DNA of 64,000 nucleotides, from the NCBI GenBank assembly GCA_013396915.1, contig VWZL01002050.1:1-64000 (forward strand), in the 5' to 3' direction. Within the stretch, counting starts at the first letter, position 1; each line of letters begins with the position of its first letter. The notes under the pieces are model-generated. The model did not search any database. It was not told the origin of the DNA and saw only the letters and a list, made by a program, of their open reading frames with translations. The stretch is from Stercorarius parasiticus (taxonomy: Eukaryota > Chordata > Aves > Charadriiformes > Stercorariidae). Shown piece by piece: positions 23,091-34,800 of this stretch. The position numbers and the translations under genes were made by a program.

Positions 23091-24222
23091 AGCACTGAAA
23101 CAGCTCAGCCAAGTGCCCAGTAACAGCACAGGTGAGGAAGGAACCTCACCTGGCTTGGGATGTGGGTCCAGAGACAAAGCTAGCCCTCCTATGAACAGTG
23201 GAATGAAGTAGATGATATCTCTTTCCACCTAAATGTTAAGAGACCAAGACAGAACAAAGCTGCAACAGCCAGCTTGACTTGGTGATCTTGCAAGGTGTCT
23301 CAAATTTGGCGTGCGGGTGATCAGCCAGCCTGGTTTAGCAATCTTGGGTCATCATCTCCAGGAATAGCCTCATGCCTTCCCCTGTGCCATCACCAGGACT
23401 TGAGGGACTGCCTGCTGCTCCAAGCACAGTCACTCCAAAGGCACCTGGTGGTGCCAGCACATGGGAGACAGCGGGAAACTGCCAGCCAAAACTTAGGTGG
23501 GCTGAATCTGTGAAACTGAATTCTCAATGAGCGAGGATGAGGGAGAGTTGCAGCCCCCTCCGAGGTGAAGTATGTCAACAGTTACAAATAAAATAAGAAA
23601 ATATTAGTGTTTGGGTGTGGTTACATTGAGCTTCTGACAGTGGAAAGAAAGTCACCCCACTCCCCTCCACGCCTGCCCTCGCTTGCCTCTTCCTCACAGC
23701 ACTAACACGACTGGGGGTGGTCCGTTTTGCCAGGCCTGGCTAGAAAAACACCTTGCTGAAAGCCCTTTCTGTTGGGCTGGCACTGCAAACATGAAGCAGC
23801 AGAGGCGATGGGGCGGGCAGGGACAGCCCCAGGTCATGGCGGCCAACGTTTGGGCCACCTCATCTCCACCAGACAAGGTGCCCTGTTTCCCCGGGCTGGT
23901 GCGGCCAACCCAGCGGCTCCCTCCCGCGCTGCCACCAGACACGGTGACAGCCGAGCCCCCTGCAGAGCCCCCGGGGCTGGTGCAGAGCCGGGCCGGGGCT
24001 CTCAGCCAGCTCGGCAGGCCGAAGCCCCTCGGGCCTGGCCAGGAACGCAGCAGGCATCCGTCGGCGGCCGGACAGGAGGCGCAGGCCACACCCTCACACC
24101 CGGGCCCGGGCCCGGGCTGGCAGCAGTAGCGGGGCCACCGACACCCGCTGGCCGGTAGCCGAGGGCGACAGGCCGTGGCCAGAGCCGGAGCCGTGAGGCG
24201 CTGAGGAGACGGTCGCAGAATT

Positions 24223-24242
24223 ATTCATGAGGTCTCATGAAT
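24223..24242. promoter_or_regulatory. 20-bp near-perfect palindrome in the ZNF384 promoter
   Basis: ATTCATGAG, a two-base centre GT, then CTCATGAAT, followed by ATTCAT. It is AT-rich inside a GC-rich island, which makes it stand out. A dimeric transcription-factor site is possible; the overlapping ATGAATATTCAT resembles POU or homeobox sites. Confidence 0.5.
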
Positions 24243-24538
24243 ATTCATCGGGGCGGCTGTCCCCGCGCCGCGCACGTCACGCCGGGAAGGCCGCCTCGGC
24301 CGGAAGAGGGCTCGCGGCCCGGCTCGGGGACGCCGCGCGCCCGCCCCCGCCCGGCACAGCCACTTCCGCCCTTCCTCCAGCCCGGGCTCCCCCGCGCGCC
24401 GGCAACCCCGCACTTCCGGTAAGCGCGCGCCCGCCTCTTGTCCCCCTCTGCCGCCGCCGCTCGGTCTCCGCTTTCGGCCTGGCCCGGCCCGGCCGCAGCG
24501 ACCCCGCGGAGGGGAAACCTGCTCCGGGCCGGCGGCCG

Positions 24539-24661
24539 NNNNNNNNNNNNNNNNNNNNNNNNNNNNNNNNNNNNNNNNNNNNNNNNNNNNNNNNNNNNNN
24601 NNNNNNNNNNNNNNNNNNNNNNNNNNNNNNNNNNNNNNNNNNNNNNNNNNNNNNNNNNNNN
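24539..24661. other. Assembly gap (123 N) in the ZNF384 CpG island
   Basis: Unknown bases flanked by extremely GC-rich sequence. Part of exon 1 or the core promoter may be hidden here. Single unknown bases also occur at 24858, 47295 and 55252. Confidence 0.98.
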
Positions 24662-24905
24662 TGCCGGTGAGGGGGCCGCTGCCGCCGCCGGAGTCGGGGG
24701 CGGGGTCGTCGCTGGGGGGTGGTGCCCGGTAATCCGCCGGGTGGCGGGTGGGGGGGCGAGGGAGGACCGAGGCCGCGGGACTTCCGGGGCTGGAGCGATC
24801 CGGAAGCGGAAACGGAGGGGGGCTGTCTGTGTCTGTCTGTCTGCTCGCTCGCCCGCCNCATGGGGGGCCCCGGGCGCCCCCATAACCCTGGCGGTTTGTT
24901 TGCAG

Positions 24906-24954
24906 AGACGGCCCTGGAAGGAGGAGAGATGCAAGAGGAGGGAGAGTGAGAGGG
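24906..24954 (+). other. ZNF384: Candidate non-coding 5' UTR exon of ZNF384
   Basis: An acceptor (TGTTTGCAG, ending 24905) and a donor (GGGTAAGG, GT at 24955) enclose 49 purine-rich bases. The size and position, directly after the CpG island, suit an untranslated exon. An ATG within it (GAGATGCAAG) opens only a very short frame. No transcript evidence is available. Confidence 0.4.
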
Positions 24955-27900
24955 GTAAGGAGCTCCTGGAGCTGCGTGAGTGACACCCTCCCCCCACCCT
25001 GACCCACTCCTTGCCGGGGGCTCCCGCCGGCCACACCGCACCGGGAGGCGGGAGGATACATGGACGGGACGGGATGGGATGGGATGGGCCGCAGGTCCCG
25101 GCGTTGGGGGGGCTTGAAGTGGTGCGGGAGAGGGCATTGCCTGCCTGGGAGGAGCTGAGGCGCAGGGTACGTCCCCTGCCAGGCACCTGTTCCGATGGAG
25201 GCTCTGTCGGGAGGCTATGCTTGTGTCGGGGAACGGCACCAAAGTTGTTTTGGCTCTGGTGTGCGGGTCTGGGATTCGGGACTTTGGCCGGCATGTTTGG
25301 GGTATTCCTGATGTGCATCCAGATGTGCTTGTTCTAAAGTTGTAGCAGCGCTTGAACTTTTTGGTGCTTATGAGCTTCGTGGAGGCATTTTTGAATTTGA
25401 CCTAATAGCCTGCGTGGCCTTCAGCATCCTTAGTATTTTACAGGAATTAAACCTAAAATCTCCTTGATATTGAACAAAGATCTTGAGCAGATATATAACA
25501 ACATTGTAAATCATTCCGGAGTGTCATATTCAGGGCCTTTTGTCAACTGAAAACTCTACACCAAATAGAAAATAAAAGCTAGATATCTGGAGAATAAAGA
25601 AAATGGTATTAAAAGTCAACCTCTAAATACCTGCATATCCAACCTTGATTGTGCCTTCCAGAAACACAGCCTCTACCTCATCGTATACTTGCACGTGCTT
25701 TTATCTGTTTATGATTAAAGTGATGACCTGCAAAGAAGTATAAGTCCAGCACGTTAAGTATGTGATTCTGTGAAGTACTCTGAGATCTAAACTCCAGATT
25801 CCTTGTCCCTTGTGAGTTTTCTGGTTCACTCGGTTGTTTATTTGGTGTATGTACATTTGTGGTCTGTACATAGAAGGTGTTTTTGGTTTATATCAGGAGG
25901 GTACGTTGACATCTGTCTGATACTAGACTGGTGAATAGGAAGAAGGTCCCATCTCTGGCCTGTTTGTGGAAGCTGGGATGATGAAGGCACTGCAGTGGGA
26001 ACGTGCTGTGGTACAGGGTTGAAGCTCCAGCCCATGTCTGGTAGTTATAGAGCAATTGGAAGGGTTACGTGCAGAGTTCTGGTAAAGTAAGTGTGAGCAG
26101 TGTTAAAGTGGGGGCTGCAAATAGGGGTGCATGTTTTCAAATATCCTTTAGCCTAAAAGCGGGGTAGGGGAGGGACAACCGGGGGTGTTAGGGCAGTAGT
26201 TTGGTGGAGGAATGTTATCTTTGTTTTCTCCCTTTGGAAGTCTGGCTTGCTAGTGAGATTGCATGAAAGCTTCAACTCTTACACCGTTTCTCCTTCTCCT
26301 TCACATTCTTACAACTTCATCACACTTCATCCTTTCAAGCCAAAAGTTTTGAGGCCTGATATCTGCTCAAGCATGAAGATTTTGGGGATGAGGTGGTGGA
26401 TTCTAAGAGAGTTTAACAAAAACGTGTTTTGAGAATCAGTAAGAGCTTCATTTTGACTTGCACACTTTGTAAACTGAGTAAACAAAAGTTAGATGCTCTG
26501 TGAAGTTCAGGTAGGGGACTAGATGGAGACAGGGAGCCACTGAATAGCCTTGCCTGTGCTAGTCTGGATTTTAGAATCTGGAAATGCAGTCGCCTTTCAT
26601 AACTTGTACTCTTTAAATAAGAAAGCTGTTGTGAAGTTTTTGTTTAAATTGGCATCTTTCTGTTTAACTCATGAAGTCCGCAGTTAAATCCGAGGGAGTC
26701 TTGGACAATTACAAAATTTATTTGGAAAATGCGTCTGATAATTATATAAGACTTTATGTTTTTACAGAATCAGGTTCACTTTGATGTTTTTGATGTGGAA
26801 GCTAAGCAAATAAGGGCGTATTTATAAACAAAAACAAACAAACAAAAACCCTAAAACCCCAAAACCCAAACTTGACATTCCAAACAAAAAACCCCTCTTG
26901 ATTCAGATGGTGCTCAATTGCCAAGAATGCGTTATCTTCTCACATGTGCCCATCCTGTGAAAGAAAAAAAGCCATGTAATTAAGCTTTACATACATAGGG
27001 CCTTGCTGTGGGCAGTGTAATTTGGTTCAGAAAAGAAAGCAGAGGAAGGAAGGTAAAAGTCTTGCCCCATCAGATTCTGATTGAATCACAGCAGTGTAAA
27101 TCCAGAGTAATTCAGTCAGGCAGCTGGCAGTCTGACTGCATGCCACCATTGCAAGGTAAATAATTCATCCTTAAGTGTGTTTATTGGTTGATTTGTAGTG
27201 AGTGAGTGAGGCAGGAGTACTTGGCTTTGCTGTTGCGTGAGCAATTCATAAAAACAAAATTATCAGGTAATTTGGTTCATTTAAATACTGCTTCTCTACA
27301 TAGAGGAAAATTATCTTTGCATTTTGGCTCACACGCAGCAATTCCACATGTATTTATTCTGCCCTAATATACTTCTGGAAAGTAAGTGTTTCATGCTACT
27401 CCGGGCATGCTCCTCAGCTTATCTGATGATTGAGATAGGCCCTTCAGAAACAGTATTTACTCATTAATTAGACTACTGCCACATCATAACAAAAATAGGA
27501 GTGGGACAATTTGCAGGTAGCTGCCTGAGAAACCTAGAGTGCTTGCTTTCTCCAAGCAGCTTGCTCTGCCAGATGTTCTCTGAGCATAGTTTTTACCACG
27601 TGTATTTTACCTACCAGTTTTGCCATATTTGTTCAGGAATGGGTGCACATTCTGCTTCAGGAAATACTCTTTTGTGAATTTCTTTAGTTTTTGAACAGTG
27701 TTTTCACGAGTGTAACCAACTTTGCCCACTAATGCTATTACACAGAGGAATGTAAGGATTAGAATGGAAAGGGCTTCTTCAGCCGTGTGCTCCTTAAGAG
27801 ATTACGCCTCTATCTTCAGAGGGCTATCTTTTGGTGTGTAACTGGTCCTCTGACTGCATGGAGAGTTGAAATGGAGCAGCGGGCACTTGACTGGGGACAG

Positions 27901-28129
27901 ACTCATACAGAATCTTGTCCCGAAGATGGGAATGAAATGGGCAATAGAGCAGTGATATGATCTCACTTGGAAATATGGTATCTCAGGAGCAGGGTGGTCA
28001 GGTTGTTTTCCTGCTGCCTAGTCTCGTTGGATGAGAGAGGAGGATCTTGTCTGTCAGGAATATTGAGTGATATTTCCGGGTTTCTTCCGAGAGTGGGGCT
28101 GGGGTGGGCAGAGCAGTGGGCAGCAGGAA

Positions 28130-28260
28130 GTTAGGAGCCCTAAGTTTGACTTCTTGGTCTGCTGTGGCTGTCTGTTATCTTGGGCAAGTCTGTTTCCCTC
28201 TTTCTGCCTGTCTTTCTTCCTGTGTAACACAATGCTAATGTCCCCTTGCTGCATCTGGGT
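28130..28260 (+). mobile_element. MIR-like SINE remnant
   Basis: The stretch ATCTTGGGCAAGTCTGTTTC followed by CTCTTTCTGCCTGTCTTTC and CTGTGTAACACAATG matches the layout of the MIR core (TTGGGCAAGTCACTT, GCCTCAGTTTCC, CTGTAAAATGG). Ends are not clear. Confidence 0.42.
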
Positions 28261-28676
28261 CCTTAGTGTTGAGCTGGGGTGGAGGGACAGGTGGGGTCAG
28301 ACTGTCTGTGACAGTGAAAAATGATTTTCAGCTGTATTTGCTTGGTTGCAGATGCACAGACTTCATCATTTGTGCCATGTACTTGGGTGGTTGATAATTG
28401 GGGAATTTTGGAGGTGTTCTGGGTTTGCAGGCAGTCTTTTTTTTTTCTTTTTTTTTTTTTTGCATGGAGGACTATTGGGCAAGAGGCTTTTCAGATGGAC
28501 CCAAGCCTGTGGGAATAGCAGACACCTTTTTCCCCCTGAAAATAATTTTTGGATTTGGGCAGATAACTCAAAGTGGGGACAAGTTGCTCAAGTAAGAAAG
28601 GGGAGATTAAGGAACTGTCACAGCATTAGACTGAGTCAGTTCCATGTTGGAGTCTCTTTGGGTTTAATGTTCTTTC

Positions 28677-28704
28677 TGTGTGTGTGTGTGTCTGTCTGTC
28701 TGTC
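28677..28704. repeat. (TG)n(TCTG)n microsatellite
   Basis: About seven TG units pass into three or four TCTG units. It lies 55 bases before the splice acceptor of the ZNF384 start-codon exon and merges with the polypyrimidine tract, so length changes could affect branch-point spacing. Confidence 0.88.
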
Positions 28705-28759
28705 TTCCTTCTCCTCCACTCCTCTTCCCTTCCCCCTTCCTCTTCCCCCCTGTGCCCAG

Positions 28760-28830
28760 CTAGGATGGAAGAATCTCATTTCAACTCCTCCCCGTACTTC
28801 TGGCCAGCAGTGCCCACCGTCTCGGGACAG
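28760..28830 (+). CDS. ZNF384: ZNF384 coding exon 1 (start codon)
   Basis: Acceptor CCCAG ends at 28759; five untranslated bases precede ATG at 28765. The exon encodes residues 1-22 and ends in phase 0 at a GTAAGA donor. Confidence 0.95.
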
Positions 28831-31800
28831 GTAAGATCTTTGTCTTCCAACCTATTATGCTGGTCTTGCTTCCTGTTAGAAGTTCATGCATGATAAGTGT
28901 TTCTGTTCCATTTTTTTTCCTCAACCAATTGCTGTGAGAAGCTGTGCCAGGGTATTCTAAAAGCTTTTCTTCCTACCTGTTTAGATCGAGAACACCATGT
29001 TTATTAACAAGATGAAGGAGCAGCTATTGCCCACGGAGAAGGGCTGCAGCCTGGCTCCCCCCCACTACCCTGCCTTGCTGACAGTACCCACTTCTGTCGC
29101 CCTACCCGCTGGTATCTCCATGGACTCGGACACCAAACCAGAGCAGCTGACACCACACAGCCAAGCCCCTGTGACTCAGAACATCACCGTGGTACCAGTG
29201 CAGTCTGCTGGGCTCATGACAGCAGGTAGTGGACTCCAAAGACTTCAGCAACATATGTGGAGACTCTGAGATGGGGGGACAGGGGCTCCCGGAGAATTCC
29301 TTTTCAGGCTGTAGATTATTCCTAGCCTTACTGATGGTGTGGACTGCCTTGGCATGGTTTCACTGTGAATCTCTAGGCACTCCATACATCCACCCTCTTT
29401 ATGAAAGTTTGACTTCCAGCAGTGAAGACTGGGAATGTGTTGGGGAGGGTAAGCTACTCTTCTGTTTGGGTTGTAGATAAAAGTAGGTGTATAAAGCTCG
29501 CTTCTGTGGGATAAGGAGGTTGGACGTAATTAGAGATGTAGTAACTGACTTCCTCCATCTTTGTTTGCAGGGCCTGGTCTGGTGATAACTTCCCCATCAG
29601 GTTCCCTGGTGACCACAGCCTCCTCTGCCCAAACCTTTCCCATCTCAGCTCCCATGATTGTCTCTGCGCTACCCCCTGGCTCCCAGGCAGCCCTCCAGGT
29701 CGTTCCTGACCTGTCCAAGAAAGGGACAACCACCCTCTCCGAAGGTGGTGGGGGTGGCGGGGGTGGGGGAGTTGCCCCCAAACCACCCCGGGGCCGGAAG
29801 AAGAAACGATTGCAGGAGTCAGGGCTGCCAGAGATGAGCGACCCCTTTGTGCTGTCAAACGAGGATGATGAGGACCAGCACAAGGATGGCAAGACATACA
29901 GGTGGGGAGCGGGGTTAAACCTTGACTGTAACATTGCATGGGGCTGGGGGTGGGGGTGTATTTAACCCTTCAGAGGGTTACATGGGGAAGAAGAGATCTC
30001 TGCCTTTTCCCAGTAGAGTCCCCGAGAAAAGAATCTTTCAGCTGCAGAAAGAGTTGAGTTTTTTGTCTAATCAGGAGTGTTTGCAAGCTGGTGGGTTGAC
30101 CCAAAACTAAGGATCTCCTTCTTAGTGGACAAACTTGATTTCCTGAATGTACAGATACTAATGTTAGTAGGTTAGTTAATGACTAGGATGTTACGGAGGC
30201 TGAACTGTACCCTTGATGCCAGAGCCAGGTAGTATGGCTGGTGTACTGCAGGCTGCAGTACTGTCTGGTGCAACTGGAGCGCTTTTGGTGTAGCTGAGAG
30301 CCTTAGTTTGCCCAGGTGCTCCTGAATTAGGACTCCAGTCTGTCCAGCGTAAAGACTACAAACTGGAGGCACACAGAGCAGGAAGTGAACTGTGGTGATA
30401 GTGTCTGCTCCTGTGTGCATTGCCCCTTGCGGTCTCCTCCTATTTCAGCATTCCCAACAAAACAGGGAAAAAAAAAAAGTGTATTTCTGAACTAGATATA
30501 AGAGTGTTTCTGAGCCCTAGGGGTATCAGATAAGAGGGGGAGAGTTCTGAGCTCTGAGGTTGGGTTTCTGAGCTTGGAGGGTTGTGGCTTGAGTTTACAA
30601 GTTGTGGGAAAGGGAGAGAATAACTAGGAGGGAGTACTTAAACAAGAGGGTAAGGAGTGTGGGTGTTTTAGAGAAGGTGGGAACTGGACAGAGCAGGCAA
30701 GTGCTACGGAGGTAATGTGGTGGTCTGTCTTAGTTGGGAAGCAGGAGCATGTATTGGATAATTTAGTGATAGGTGTTTCTGAAGGATGATTAAGATCAAT
30801 AAGAGGCAAAGTAGTAGCCAGATGGAAACAGAAATAGGAGATGGTCCCTAGTTCTTCTCACTTCCCTACTATGTGCCCATAATCTGTCTCAAACAGTTTC
30901 CCTTTAACCATCCTAGACCCTCTTTTCTTTTTGTACAGATTTAGTTACGTTTCTGCAATTAAGTCATAAAAATATGAAGGCATCAACACAGAATCAATGC
31001 ATCCACACCAGACACTGTTTCATTTGTGACTATAGCATTTTAAAAATGTTTACATTTTTAAATCAATACAGTTTAAATGGGTATAAAAGCAGAGCTTGGA
31101 TCAGCCTTTTTCTTCTCTTATCCAGTGTCCCAGTTCTTCCACTTTGAAAATATAATCAGCGTATGGCGAAGAGGGGTGGGAGTGTTAGGTAGCTTGCTAT
31201 TTGTAATCCCACCATTTATTTTGGGCCTTAGCCACAATTCCACACTACTCAAGCTGCTTACAGTCTGGGTTGCTAATTAGGTTGTTAAATATGTATTTAC
31301 AGGGGACACAATTGGCAGTGAACATTAGAATTAAAGCTGAACCAAGGCTTTAATTATAGCTCCTTGTTTACTTGTAAGTTTGGAAAAAAAATGCCCAAGA
31401 CCAGGTGGAGTGACTCAGCAGAAACTTTATGAACACGCATAGTCTGTGTAACAGCTCATGAAAAAGACTTTGCAGGAAAAAACGAATGAGTTTATATGTA
31501 GGAACATGTAATCAGGAAGATTTCCTGTCTTCATGTTTAATCCGAGTGTGATACCTCTGCCTCATCCTCTAGCCTGCATCCCAAGCAGGCCTCCCTCTAC
31601 GCAGTGCTAAGGTGCAAGATAGCTAAATAGAGATTTATTGAAGACCACCAAGGAGTACTTCTGCCCTCTTTGGGATTTCCTCTTTGGCTGATGCTTCCCA
31701 TGTGCGAGCTTGGAACTAAAAATAATTGCTGAAAAAATAAAGGAAAATGCTGTCTTCTCTTGGAGCTGTGGGAGACAAAACCTTTGTGAAATACACTAAA

Positions 31801-34800
31801 ATTGTTTCTCCATAATATACATACGAATAGGCTTGCAAGTTTAAATTTTAAGGACTCCTGGGTTGCTTCTGTATTCTAGAGGATGATTTGGGTAGTTCCC
31901 GTTACTACAGTGTGCAGGCATATCCTAGCTAAATTAAGACTGTGGGTGAGGTTCATCTACTCCTGCTCCTTTTTGAGGCTGGAGGAGGAGTTGCTTGTGG
32001 TATTCGTATGTCTACATTTGTATGAGTTCGCTGATTCTTATGATGATACGCTGAGGGCAGTCTAGTCAGATGCCTGAAAGGAGTTGTACTATATACCTTT
32101 TTTTTAATACATAATTTCTAAAGCCTGGGATTATTTTGTCAAATTTAATTATTTTTTGGGTTGAAGTTTCTTTTTGAGCTCTGTGAGCTCTCTTGTCCTG
32201 AGTGCCTGGGCAGGTGGCTGATTTCCTTAATTCCTGACTGCTAGTGTATTGATGAAGACAGAGTAAGCCCTTGAATGGGCAGTGCAGCAAGGCAGACTTG
32301 GAAGGAATTGGAGCACAAAGGTGATAGACATACTGCAGCTCATCCCATTCTCTGCTGAATGTAGAGATTCTTGCTGCAGCAAATGGCAGTTGTTTTGCTG
32401 CTGTATCATCTCTAGAAGTGAATTAGTAGTCAGCTGTGAAAGTGGTGTGAGAATCTTTGCTACTAGATTTTTCTTTGTAAGAAAAGGTGTGAGGCTTTTG
32501 CTAATGATGGTGCAGATCTTGGACATCTAGCCTCAGGATTAGTTTGGCAGAGTCCTTGGTGCTTTGCTTTGTGCTAATAGAAGAATGCTTGCACCTGCAG
32601 GGGACAGCATCTAAACCAGTCCTGTGAAGCATTTTCCTTCATGAGTAATGTCACTTCAGTCTTGTCTGGATTCATTGTCAGCTCTTTGTTAATCTTCCCT
32701 GACATCTTTGTAGAATTTACTTTTTCTGTGGAAAATGAGATTGGCATCAAGAGTCTTTCTAATAAGATGCTGTCGGTGTGAAGCACGTGGCTTCTTCTCA
32801 GTACTTTAAAAGGCACTGAAGAGCAAGCTTAGGTTTTGGAGAGGGTGATATTGTTTCTTAGTAGCATTTTGGTGCCTGTACCCGTGCACTTCTAGCTGTT
32901 TGTGGTGTGATGTGATCAGTGGATGACTTTGATGAAGTGGTTCAGCCTATCTGGGCTAGATCATTAGTTCTCCCTCTCTGACAAACAGTTCTCCAAACAG
33001 TTTCTTCTTTGCAAGAGGAAGAGAGCTCTTTATAGGCATTTCTTGTTTCCAGTATTATATTTGTACAGACTAGGATGAGTACCAGTTTATAGTCTGGAAT
33101 GGTTTTGCAAACTGTGCTTTGGAGCATAGGACACCAACAAAAAAGTTGGAGGCTTTGCCATGATACTGTAACCAACAAGGTCTCTGTTCTCCACTGCTAG
33201 TTCTGAGTTTCCCTACTTTCACTTGGTTGTGGGAACAGCAGGAGGTTTGGGAGACAATAAGCAGTTGAGAGACATAGGAAGCTGCTGAGGTAGGCCCAGG
33301 GTGAAAAAGTGCACATGAACCTTAGAAGGCTTAGCAAGAAGCAGAGTTGAGCTGTAGAGTGCAAAGAAGCTGGATGGAGGCTCTCTTCAGTGAGAAAATT
33401 AGGGATACACGGGAAGCCAGTGGTTTGAATACAGCAGGTAGGCATGTTCTCAGACATGTCTCATTTCAAGCCTTTTTTTCTGCCCTGTACTGTCAGGAAT
33501 AAACTGCCCTGTGCTGTTTGGTGAACTTCCTATGGTTTTGAATAGGTTTGAAATCTGGTGGCTATGGCTTTTGTAAGCCACATATATCTGTGAAAATACG
33601 GTCAAACTTGGCCAAGTCGTAAGCTTGGGAAAATGTGTTAAGCGTAGTTGGAGATGCTTTATAGTTTAGTAGTTGAGCTATGCAAAAATTATCTCCTCTC
33701 TGATGTTTCCTGAAGCTTGTGTGACTCCAGGCACTGGCCAGACTGCCTATCTCCACAGAAGAGATAAATGTGCTATAACGTCTCTCAGTTTCTAACCTCT
33801 CTCTCATAAGGCTGGACTACGTGTGTACTCTCTCTGCAGTGATAAGCATCTTCTAGACAAGCACTGAAGAGCCAAGCATGCTTTTCCTTTAGTCTCAACT
33901 GTTCCTTCTTCTGCTTCAGAAGGGAGTCTTTTCTACACAGTGTTGACAGTAACCTCCCCCTTCTGATGGGCACCAAGGCAAGGTGCACAAAGACACTGCT
34001 TTGTTCAAATGTAGTAGGGACGAGCATGAGATATGGGCACGGCCTAGAGCTGATTGTCCAGGAAGTCTGAAAACTTGGTAGAGCAGAGATGGGAACTGGA
34101 CAGGAGTAAAGAGAAAAGAGAAGAGCCTACAAACTAGGGAAGGCAGCAGAGGATATGATGGGGAGCCTATTTGCAAGGGAGAGATGGCATGGAGATAAGC
34201 TATGAAGGGCCAAGACTGAGGGGAGGAAGAAAGAACCAGATCTGCTAGGGGATAGAAAACAAGGAGATACCTAGGACTGTCAGAACAGGTGGGGACAAGA
34301 GCATGGGATGTGGACAGACAAATAGAAGCATGGGGGAGAGGAGACAAATGGTAGGTAATTGAAGGAATAAAACAGGGAAGAGCCACTGCAGTAGAGGATA
34401 AAGAGGCTGGGACATGTGGGTGAAGAGCTTGGGCCTGGGTCTTGGTGCAAGGGAGAGAGGGGATTGCAACAGGCTAGAAGGCTGAGGGCAAAGGGGGAAT
34501 TAAGTTTGAAGTGTCAGGCAGAAAGTTTGACCACATTCCCTCCAAAGCCTAGAAATGTTAAACCAAATATTTCTAAATTTTGCCGTGCCTCTGATGTCAG
34601 CACAAGAATGTGACCTTCTCTGGCAAAGAACCTTATCCCCCTCTTAAGGCTAGAAAAAGGTGACAAACTACTGTTGCTATCATTTATCATCCTAGCTGCA
34701 GTGGCAGAGGTCTGTGCAATGGATCTTAAGATTGCTGATGACCAACGTGGGTGTCAGTATGATGCCACATGTTGGAATTTCTGTTTGCTTTTTTTAACAA

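Larger units (their letters stand above)
23790..25200 (+). promoter_or_regulatory. ZNF384: CpG island covering the ZNF384 promoter and first exon
   Basis: A GC- and CpG-dense region flanked by ordinary DNA, 3.6 to 4.9 kb before the ZNF384 start codon. It includes ETS-type CACTTCCGG (24411-24419) directly overlapping a GTAAGC donor at 24419, Sp1-type GGGCGG boxes, a near-perfect 20-bp palindrome (24223-24242) and a possible quadruplex at 24739-24762. No TATA box stands out, as expected for a housekeeping transcription-factor gene. The transcription start cannot be fixed because 123 bases are missing inside the island. Confidence 0.8.
24955..28759 (+). other. ZNF384: ZNF384 5' UTR intron
   Basis: From the candidate 5' UTR exon to the acceptor of the start-codon exon. 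It holds a GGGAT repeat at about 25063-25087, an A/C-rich low-complexity stretch at 26825-26895, a MIR-like SINE at 28130-28260, and a TG/TCTG microsatellite at 28677-28704 that runs straight into a long pyrimidine tract ending at the CCCAG acceptor (28755-28759). No other exon was recognised. Confidence 0.6.

Noticed and set aside
23683..24158. Two overlapping frames of about 130-150 codons upstream of ZNF384
   Set aside because: P/A/G/R-rich readings of a GC-rich promoter flank with no conserved motif; could be part of an upstream transcript but nothing supports coding.
24225..25318. Several long minus- and plus-strand open frames across the ZNF384 CpG island
   Set aside because: They run through the 123-base gap, whose unknown codons hide stops, and through very GC-rich sequence where stop codons are rare. 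No family match.
26825..26895. Telomere-like CCCTAAAACCCCAAAACCC
   Set aside because: Part of a low-complexity A/C stretch; not the vertebrate CCCTAA repeat and not tandem.
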